DNA of 25,875 nucleotides from an uncultured Eubacteriales bacterium (GTDB taxonomy: Bacteria; Bacillota; Clostridia; Oscillospirales; Acutalibacteraceae). Below, one piece after another: positions 14,426-19,944 of this stretch. Made by a program: the position numbers and the translations under genes. Within the stretch, counting starts at the first letter, position 1, and each line of letters begins with the position of its first letter. The stretch lies in assembly GCA_934541115.1 (NCBI GenBank), contig CAKTDF010000027.1, positions 1-25,875 of the forward strand, read 5' to 3'. The notes under the pieces were generated by a model, which was given only the letters and a program-made list of their open reading frames with translations, did no database searches and was not told where the DNA came from.

Positions 14426-15631
14426 TTATTTCATGAGACGTCTGATAACTGCTTCGCAGTCTGCCTCGTCCATAATCTTGGGAACGGGATAAAGCGGGTT
14501 AGCCTCTTTAAGAGCACGCTTGACGATGGTCGGGATATCTTCTTCCTTGATGCAGTCAAATTTATCCTGAATGTTCATGTCGCTGTTGAGCTTCTTAACG
14601 GCTTCGATGAAAGCATTTGCCTTCTCTTCGTCGGTACCCTCGGTCTTTACACCGGTGATAACAGCCAGCTTTGCAAGGCGCTTGTGTGCACTCTCGCCGT
14701 AATACTCAAGAACATACGGAAGAATAACGGCCATTGCAAGACCGTGCGGAATATGATAGAAACCGCCGAGATTATGACCGATCGCGTGTACATAACCGAC
14801 GTATGCTCTCGTGAACGCCATACCTGCGTAATAGGAGGCTTTGAGCATATTATTTCTCGCTTCAATGTCCTTGCCGTCATTGTATGCTTTTTCAACATTG
14901 GCAAAAATCATACGAACAGCCTTTTCCGCATAGGCCTCGGTCGAACGAACATTGCTCTTGCCGATATAAGCTTCAACAGCGTGGGTCAATGCGTCCATAC
15001 CTGTTGTTGAGGTAATGTGCGGCGGAAGACCGACTGTGAGCTCCGGGTCAAGAACAGCGAACTTCGGACGAAGTCTCGGGTCATTGATTGCGTTTTTTTC
15101 ATGAGTTTCCGGGTCGGAAACAACGGCGGCGAGTGTGGTCTCGGAGCCTGTTCCGGCAGTTGTGGGTACGGCAAAGAGCGGCGGGAGCTTGTGATGGAGC
15201 TTAATTACGCCTCTCATCTGCTTAACCGAAAGCTTAGGATTGGTAACTCTTGCCGCAGCTGCCTTTGCGCAGTCCATCGGTGAACCGCCGCCAAAAGCAA
15301 TCACGCCTTCGCAGTTGTTGTCAAGATAAAGCTGACGTGCGTCCTCAATGTTGTCAATTGTCGGGTTCGGCTGAGTACCGTCATAAACAACGTATTCAAT
15401 TCCGTCCTTTTCAAGCGCAGCAAAGAGACCGTCAAGAATGTGCAGGCTCATAAGTCCCTTATCGGTAACGATGAGCACACGCTTGAGTCCTTTTGATTCA
15501 ATGAGCGCAGGGAGCTTTGCGATTGAACCGGGACCTTCAAGAAGCTCCGGCTCGGACCAGTCAAAAGCATACATTGCAATCTTCATAACCTTTTGAAAAG
15601 CTCTGTAATACGCTTTTTTTAGTTGCCACAT
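14426..15631 (-). CDS. iron-containing alcohol dehydrogenase
   Basis: A 401-residue type III (iron-dependent) alcohol dehydrogenase, which interconverts an alcohol and an aldehyde with NAD(P)H. Signatures: the nucleotide site GGGSPMDCAK (about 113-122), PTTAGTGSE, the metal-site region GMDALTHAVEAY (about 211-222) and HAIGHNLGG..HIPHG (about 280-295) supplying the His ligands. The N-terminal extension KKAYYRAFQKVMKIAMYAF is one I recall from clostridial members of this family, which supports the start at 15631 (ribosome site GAAAGGATG). It is probably fermentative, disposing of reducing power; substrate not determinable. It is divergent from degV, with a 10-bp-armed inverted repeat in between. 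Confidence 0.92.
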   Translation of the reverse strand: MWQLKKAYYRAFQKVMKIAMYAFDWSEPELLEGPGSIAKLPALIESKGLKRVLIVTDKGLMSLHILDGLFAALEKDGIEYVVYDGTQPNPTIDNIEDARQLYLDNNCEGVIAFGGGSPMDCAKAAAARVTNPKLSVKQMRGVIKLHHKLPPLFAVPTTAGTGSETTLAAVVSDPETHEKNAINDPRLRPKFAVLDPELTVGLPPHITSTTGMDALTHAVEAYIGKSNVRSTEAYAEKAVRMIFANVEKAYNDGKDIEARNNMLKASYYAGMAFTRAYVGYVHAIGHNLGGFYHIPHGLAMAVILPYVLEYYGESAHKRLAKLAVITGVKTEGTDEEKANAFIEAVKKLNSDMNIQDKFDCIKEEDIPTIVKRALKEANPLYPVPKIMDEADCEAVIRRLMK

Positions 15632-15672
15632 TGAAATTCATCCTTTCTTTCCGGCGCAATACGTCCGGTCTG

Positions 15673-15704
15673 TAAAAAATAGCATAATTATTCTACTATT
15701 TTTT
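15673..15704. promoter_or_regulatory. AT-rich inverted repeat between the alcohol dehydrogenase and degV
   Basis: TAAAAAATAG (15673-15682) and CTATTTTTTA (15695-15704) are perfect 10-bp arms 12 nt apart, flanked by CCGG on both sides. It lies about 42 bp before the dehydrogenase start and could be an operator overlapping its promoter. Confidence 0.4.
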
Positions 15705-15795
15705 ACCGGGCATTTCAAGTCCTTTATATGAATTTCATGCATTGATCCACAATTTTTGACTCTTTTGGGGAATACTCTGAATGAGGTGAACCTGA

Positions 15796-16641
15796 ATGAG
15801 CAAAAAAATTGCAATCACAACAGAAAGCAGTGCCGATATCTCAAAGCAGCTGCAAAAAGAGCTTGACATCCATGTAATACCAATGACCGTTCTCATTTGC
15901 GATGAAGAATTTAAGGACGGAGTTGACCTGACAGTCAATGAGCTTTATGAAAAAAGCGAGCTTTACGGCGAAGTACCGAAGACCGCCGGAATCTCTCCGC
16001 ATGACTTTAAGCTTGTTTTTGAAACGCTGACAAACCAAGGGTTTGATGTTATTCACGTTTCTATCAGCGGAAAAATTTCTTCATGCTATCAAAACGCGCG
16101 TTTTGCATCAAACAGCTTTGAAAACGTTTTTGTTGTTGACTCGCTGAATCTTTCCGCAGGAATGGCAATGCTTGTCTATGAAGCCTGCCGTTTGAGAGAC
16201 AAGGGCGAAAGCGCACAGGCAATAGCCGCAGAGCTTGAAAAACTGCGGCTGAAAATCAGCACGAGTTTTATTCTTGAAGACACCGACTATCTGCGGCGCG
16301 GCGGACGATGCAGCAAAGCGGAACAGCTGACGGCAAATCTGTTCTCTTTGCGCCCGAGCATCGAAATCATCGGAGGAAAGCTAATGCCCGGAAAGCGTTT
16401 TCGCGGAAGAGGTCTTGATGCGGACAAAAAATACATTGAAAAAACTCTCGAGGGAAAATCTGCCGACAAAAAGCTTTGTCTTCTCAATTATTCCGATCTC
16501 AAAGACAACGAGGTTGACGAGTTGGTTTCATTTGTAAAAAAGAGTTATCCGTTTGAGGAGGTGCTCTCCAGCGAGGCCGGCTGCTGCATTTCATCACACT
16601 GCGGGCGCGGCTGCATGGGAATCATATTCAAAGAGGAGTGA
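15796..16641 (+). CDS. DegV family fatty-acid-binding protein
   Basis: A 281-residue DegV/FakB-type protein. Members bind a fatty acid and, with FakA kinase, present it for phosphorylation to acyl-phosphate, so exogenous fatty acids can enter phospholipid synthesis. The N-terminus IAITTESSADIS, the block VPKTAGISPHDF, HVSISGKISSCYQNA (about 90-104) and the C-terminal SSHCGRGCMGIIF fit the family and its length. The ribosome site GAGGTGA precedes the ATG. No fakA gene is nearby. It is orphan, as DegV genes often are, although this window also holds three acyl-activating enzymes. Confidence 0.92.
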   Translation: MSKKIAITTESSADISKQLQKELDIHVIPMTVLICDEEFKDGVDLTVNELYEKSELYGEVPKTAGISPHDFKLVFETLTNQGFDVIHVSISGKISSCYQNARFASNSFENVFVVDSLNLSAGMAMLVYEACRLRDKGESAQAIAAELEKLRLKISTSFILEDTDYLRRGGRCSKAEQLTANLFSLRPSIEIIGGKLMPGKRFRGRGLDADKKYIEKTLEGKSADKKLCLLNYSDLKDNEVDELVSFVKKSYPFEEVLSSEAGCCISSHCGRGCMGIIFKEE

Positions 16642-16700
16642 CTATCGCCGCAAAGCGGCATGGGTACCGGGTGTTTTTGCTTTAACGGTGCTCCGAACTT

Positions 16701-16799
16701 CCCTAAACCCAACGTTTGCTTTTAATATATAAATGGTTATGCGCCTCTATATCCGTACGCTCCGCGGGGTTACTTTTGTCGGTTGTAACAAAAGTAACC
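16701..16799 (+). repeat. repeat copy A (shorter)
   Basis: From CCCTAAACCCAACGTTTGC through ATATATAAATGGTTATGCGC and CCGTACGCTCCGC to a terminal hairpin GGTTACTTTTGT ... ACAAAAGTAACC. It lacks the upstream part (TGTGAAAAGTTCTGCTTG) found in the other copies. Confidence 0.75.
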
Positions 16800-16825
16800 A
16801 AAAATACGCTTCTGTACGGCGCCCA

Positions 16826-16872
16826 AGAGAGCGAAATCGGATTCCTTGGGGGAATCTCGATTATCGCTCTCT
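16826..16872. other. long three-part stem next to repeat copy A
   Basis: AGAGAGCGA (16826-16834) pairs with TCGCTCTCT (16864-16872), then ATCG with CGAT, then GATTCC with GGAATC around a small loop. Nearly every base of the 47-nt segment is paired, a strong RNA or cruciform-like structure that coding sequence does not explain. Confidence 0.65.
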
Positions 16873-17011
16873 AACGCGCCTACACATTACTCGTGTGCCA
16901 CGCTTTCCTAATTTAAACACCAATCCGCTATTGCCCTATCTACACTCTGTCGAAGTGTTCAGTCAGAACAAAGTAAAAACAGCATTTTCTGTTTTCCACA
17001 ACTCGCGGATT

Positions 17012-17145
17012 TATTGTGCCGTGTGAAAAGTTCTGCTTGTTTTTTTATGTAATACTATTCCTCTTAAATCCAACGCTTACTTTTAATATATAAATGGTTA
17101 TGCGCTTTTATATCCGTACGCTCCGCTGGGGTTACTTTTGTTACA
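17012..17145 (+). repeat. repeat copy B, left half of the inverted pair
   Basis: Contains TGTGAAAAGTTCTGCTTG, a T-run, CTTAAATCCAACGCTTAC, ATATATAAATGGTTATGCGC and CCGTACGCTCCGCTGGGG. The segment 17105-17140 is a perfect 36-bp inverted match to 17151-17186 in copy C, with a 10-nt spacer. Confidence 0.8.
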
Positions 17146-17282
17146 ACCGACAAAAGTAACCCCAGCGGAGCGTACGGATATAAAAGTGAATAACCATTTA
17201 TACATAAAAGTAAGTGTTAGATTTAAGGGGGATAGCAGCACGTTAAAAAAACAAGCAGAATTTTTCACATTGCACAAGATAG
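17146..17282 (-). repeat. repeat copy C, right half of the inverted pair
   Basis: The reverse complement carries the same blocks in the same order as copy B (TGTGAAAAATTCTGCTTG, T-run, CTTAAATCTAACACTTAC, ATAAATGGTTAT, CCGTACGCTCCGCTGGGG). The 36-bp core is identical to copy B and the outer parts have drifted. Confidence 0.8.
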
Positions 17283-17301
17283 GCTTTCAATGCTTTGTTT
17301 T

Positions 17302-17453
17302 GTTACAACCGACAAAAGTGACCCCAGCGGAGCGTACGGGTGTAAAAGCGCATAACCGTTTATATATTAAAAGCAAACGTTGGGCTTAGGAGAGATAGTA
17401 GCACGTAAAAAAACAAGTAGAACTTTTCACATTCCACAATAAATCCGTGAGTG
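17302..17453 (-). repeat. repeat copy D (inverted)
   Basis: The reverse complement reads CGGATTTATTGTGG, TGTGAAAAGTTCTACTTG, T-run, CTAAGCCCAACGTTTGC, ATATATAAACGGTTATGCGC, CCGTACGCTCCGCTGGGG. It shares the outer CGGATTTATTGTG block with copy B (near 17005), which marks the full unit as about 150 bp. Confidence 0.8.
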
Positions 17454-17462
17454 GAGGAAAGC

Positions 17463-17518
17463 AAAAAAGCTATAATTCACACCGTACCGTCAAAAAGTAC
17501 CGTGTAAATTATAGCTTT
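17463..17518 (-). terminator. intrinsic terminator of glnA
   Basis: AAAGCTATAATT (17467-17478) pairs with AATTATAGCTTT (17507-17518), extended inside by ACAC/GTGT and GTAC/GTAC. On the minus strand it is followed by TTTTTT. Confidence 0.85.
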
Positions 17519-17551
17519 GTTTTTCAGTAAAGATTATCAAAAACCCGGCTT

Positions 17552-18880
17552 TTAATACTTGCCGAGATATTTTTCAATCTCCCATTGAGAAACGCGGGTA
17601 CTGTACTCTTTCCATTCCTCTTTCTTTGCGGCAGCATATTTTTTAAATATGTGCTCTCCCATGCACTCACGCATAAAGTCGCTTTTTTCAAAAGCAAGGA
17701 TCGCTTCGCCGAGTGTTTTCGGCAGAGAACCGATGCCTTCGTTTCTGCGCTCCTCATCGGTGAGACTGAAAATGTTCGAGTCTTTTGCCGGAGGCGGAGT
17801 CAAACCTCTTTCAATTCCGTCCAGACCCGCAAAAATGCTTGCCGCCATTTCAAGATACGGATTGGCTGCCGGGTCGGGATTACGCAGCTCAACACGCGTT
17901 GCGACTCCCTTAGCGGAGGGAATACGGATAAGCGGACTGCGGTTTTTTGCCGACCATGCAATGTAAACCGGAGCCTCATAGCCGGGAACAAGACGCTTGT
18001 ATGAATTCACTATGGGATTAGTCAACAGCGTCATGCTTTCAATATGCTCCATTACGCCGGCAATAAAGCTGTATGCGGTTTTTGAAAGACCGTACTCATC
18101 GCTTTCATCATAAAAAGCGTTCTTTCCGTCTTTGAAAAGCGAAATGTTTGTGTGCATTCCGGAACCGCATTCTCCGAACACCGGTTTCGGCATAAAGGTT
18201 GCATAAAGCCCGTGACGGTTAGCAAGATTTTTGACAACGAGCTTAAAGGTCATAACGTTGTCTGCCGTACGCAAAACCTCATCATACTTAAAGTCTATTT
18301 CATGCTGACCTTTTGCATTTTCGTGATGAGAGGCTTCAATCTCAAAGCCCATGCTTTCAAGCGTAAGGCAAATGTCCTTTCGGCAGTCTTCGCCTTTATC
18401 GATCGGACCCAAATCAAAATATCCGCCGGTATCATGGCAATATGTTGTAGGTCTACCTTTTTCGTCCTGACGAAAAAGGAAAAATTCGCATTCGGGACCG
18501 ACATTGCAGGTGTATCCCATGTAGGCGGCTTTTTTGATTGCCCTCTTGAGCACATGACGCGGATCGCCTTCAAACGGCGTTCCGTCCGTAAAATATACGT
18601 CGCAGATAAGCCTTGCGGTTTTTCCGCTCTCATTCTCCCACGGCAGGACAACAAAAGAGTCCAGATCCGGGTGCAGGCACATATCCGATTCTTCAATTCT
18701 CACAAAGCCGTCGATTGAAGAACCGTCAAAGCAGCATCGGTTTGAAAGCGCCTTTTCAAGCTGACTGCGCGTGATTGAAACACTCTTGAGCATTCCGAGA
18801 ATATCGGTAAACTGAAGGCAGATAAACTTGACGTCCTCTTCCTTTGCAATACGCAAAATATCTTCTTTACTGTAGCCCAT
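17552..18880 (-). CDS. glnA: glutamine synthetase, type I
   Basis: A 442-residue GSI enzyme that makes glutamine from glutamate, ammonia and ATP, the main step of ammonia assimilation. Landmarks: FDGSSIDGF near the N-terminus, the metal-binding VGPECEFFLF, HHENAKGQHEIDF, GSGMHTNISLF (nucleotide/metal site), NSYKRLVPGYEAPVYIAWS, RIPSAKG and ELRNPDPAANPYL. Length matches the short Gram-positive class without the adenylylation insertion. The start at 18880 is preferred, because AAAAGGAAC then sits about 8-10 nt upstream; the GTG two codons earlier would be only 3 nt from that site. It is monocistronic, with its own promoter and terminator. Confidence 0.97.
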   Translation of the reverse strand: MGYSKEDILRIAKEEDVKFICLQFTDILGMLKSVSITRSQLEKALSNRCCFDGSSIDGFVRIEESDMCLHPDLDSFVVLPWENESGKTARLICDVYFTDGTPFEGDPRHVLKRAIKKAAYMGYTCNVGPECEFFLFRQDEKGRPTTYCHDTGGYFDLGPIDKGEDCRKDICLTLESMGFEIEASHHENAKGQHEIDFKYDEVLRTADNVMTFKLVVKNLANRHGLYATFMPKPVFGECGSGMHTNISLFKDGKNAFYDESDEYGLSKTAYSFIAGVMEHIESMTLLTNPIVNSYKRLVPGYEAPVYIAWSAKNRSPLIRIPSAKGVATRVELRNPDPAANPYLEMAASIFAGLDGIERGLTPPPAKDSNIFSLTDEERRNEGIGSLPKTLGEAILAFEKSDFMRECMGEHIFKKYAAAKKEEWKEYSTRVSQWEIEKYLGKY

Positions 18881-18942
18881 AAACACTGTTCCTTTTCAGT
18901 TTTTCGGTCCTTCCGTCTCCTACCACTTCAAGACCATTTTAA

Positions 18943-18971
18943 AGTCTAACATTCCGGCGCGCTTTTGTCAA
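18943..18971 (-). promoter_or_regulatory. sigma-A promoter of glnA
   Basis: On the minus strand: a perfect TTGACA (18971-18966), 17 bp, TAGACT (18948-18943). The transcript would start near 18936, giving a leader of about 55 nt. Confidence 0.75.
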
Positions 18972-19008
18972 CAGAAGAATGCGCTAAGCTGAATTCATGC
19001 GAAACAGC

Positions 19009-19086
19009 TGTAAAGCCGTATAACTTTACACGGCGGTAGATCGTTCAAAAATTATTGCACATTTTCAACATTTAAATGTTCAAAAT
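19009..19086. promoter_or_regulatory. palindromes upstream of the glnA promoter
   Basis: TGTAAAG (19009-19015) and CTTTACA (19024-19030) are perfect inverted arms 8 nt apart, overlapped by GCCGT/ACGGC (19015-19019 and 19030-19034). Further up, AACATTTAAATGTT (19067-19080) is a perfect palindrome, and with ATTTT/AAAAT flanks it makes a 26-bp near-palindrome (19061-19086). The first starts about 38 bp upstream of the -35, suitable for nitrogen control. The spacing is longer than the GlnR consensus, so the regulator is not assigned. Confidence 0.4.
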
Positions 19087-19145
19087 CTTGGCTTTGCAGT
19101 TGAAAATTTCAATTTAATGTTCAAAATCCCGTTCAAAATGTTGAA

Positions 19146-19198
19146 AACTCCCCCAAACCCGTTGAAAAAGCGGTTAAATCCGCAGGTTTGGGGGAGTT
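19146..19198 (-). terminator. terminator of the zinc-ribbon/VWA operon
   Basis: AACTCCCCCAAACC (19146-19159) pairs perfectly over 14 bp with GGTTTGGGGGAGTT (19185-19198). A second small stem GCGG/CCGC (19170-19183) sits in the loop. On the minus strand GAGTTTTC follows, with the T-run partly inside the stem. Confidence 0.8.
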
Positions 19199-19207
19199 CA
19201 TGGGTTT

Positions 19208-19942
19208 TTAATCGTAACGATTCGGATAATCCACTCGCCAGCCATCGCTTTGCTTGACAAGATAAAGCACTGAAGTATGAGTATCTTTTGTTTTTGAACC
19301 TTTTGCTGTAATTTTCAGTTCAACTTCCATAACCTTTGAAATATTCGATGTGTCAGCTCCGCTTTGCTCCGCCTGCTCAAAAAGATTTTTGAGATTTCTT
19401 CCGTCAAGCTTATAGGAGTCAACAATCTCATAGCTGATTTTCGGGTCATGACCGACAAGCTCTTCAAGTCTTTCAAGATTGTTTTCAACAACATTTTCAA
19501 ATTGATCCTCAACACTTGTTGAAAGGGTGCCGCCGTAATAACTGTCGCTCGCGCTCGAATTGTAATAGGCATAGCTCATGTCGCTGGCGACCTCACAAAG
19601 AGTATTCATATCAAAGTCTTCATAAGCATTAATTGTTTTTCTGAGCGTTCCCCGCCAACCCGTGAACGATACCGTAACCTTGATTGCAATTGAAACCAAT
19701 GCAATAACGATAACCGCAGCAAATACCTTTTTGACCGTTGCTTTGATTTTTTTCTTGTCAACGCTTTTTCCGGTACCGCCGACGCCGGGTATTTTTTTCG
19801 GCGCTTTTGGCGGAGTATAAGAAGTCGGCGCAGACGGCGGCGCTGCCTTTACCGATTCGGGAGGAAATTTTGTTCCGCACTGTCCGCAAACGACAGCCGA
19901 ATCATCCATTTTTGCACCGCAGTTTCCACAAAACTTTGCCAT
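19208..19942 (-). CDS. zinc-ribbon membrane protein, last gene of the VWA operon
   Basis: A 244-residue protein: an N-terminal zinc ribbon with C5, C8, C19, C22, a proline-rich linker (about 27-60), a basic patch, one membrane helix (about 73-92) and an outer domain of about 150 residues. The start of the outer domain (TLRKTINAYEDFDMNTLCEV) and its end (DGWRVDYP) look like the NTF2-like/DUF4878 type found behind zinc ribbons in Firmicutes. With no signal peptide, the ribbon should lie in the cytoplasm and the C-terminal domain outside. The start at 19942 follows AAGGAAGGTGG, only 2 nt after the VWA gene stop. The 35 codons upstream in frame are overlap with the VWA gene. Function unknown; likely a partner of the VWA protein. 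Confidence 0.88.
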   Translation of the reverse strand: MAKFCGNCGAKMDDSAVVCGQCGTKFPPESVKAAPPSAPTSYTPPKAPKKIPGVGGTGKSVDKKKIKATVKKVFAAVIVIALVSIAIKVTVSFTGWRGTLRKTINAYEDFDMNTLCEVASDMSYAYYNSSASDSYYGGTLSTSVEDQFENVVENNLERLEELVGHDPKISYEIVDSYKLDGRNLKNLFEQAEQSGADTSNISKVMEVELKITAKGSKTKDTHTSVLYLVKQSDGWRVDYPNRYD

Positions 19943-19944
19943 AA

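Larger units (their letters stand above)
16642..17551. repeat. gene-free repeat region between degV and glnA
   Basis: About 900 bp with no gene that I can support. The open frames present are produced by repeat sequence and have no ribosome sites. It holds four diverged copies of one repeat unit (about 100-150 bp), two direct and two inverted, a separate long stem at 16826-16872, and the glnA terminator at its right end. Confidence 0.8.

Noticed and set aside
14369..15010. 213-codon plus-strand open frame opposite the alcohol dehydrogenase
   Set aside because: It begins inside the terminator zone without a ribosome site and lies wholly antisense to a well-conserved enzyme.
16733..17389. Open frames of 97 and 83 codons in the repeat region
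   Set aside because: Their peptides repeat the same nucleotide repeat (LQPTKVTPAERT twice), there is no ribosome site, and the repeat copies carry unlike reading frames.
18152..18718. 188-codon plus-strand open frame opposite glnA
   Set aside because: Antisense shadow of a highly conserved gene with no start signals.
19009..19030. GlnR box before glnA
   Set aside because: The arms TGTAAAG/CTTTACA suggest it, but the spacing is 5 bp longer than the TGTNA-N7-TNACA consensus.
19042..19140. Short GTTCAAAAT repeats considered as a CRISPR array
   Set aside because: Repeats are only 8-9 bp, irregularly spaced, and there are no cas genes.
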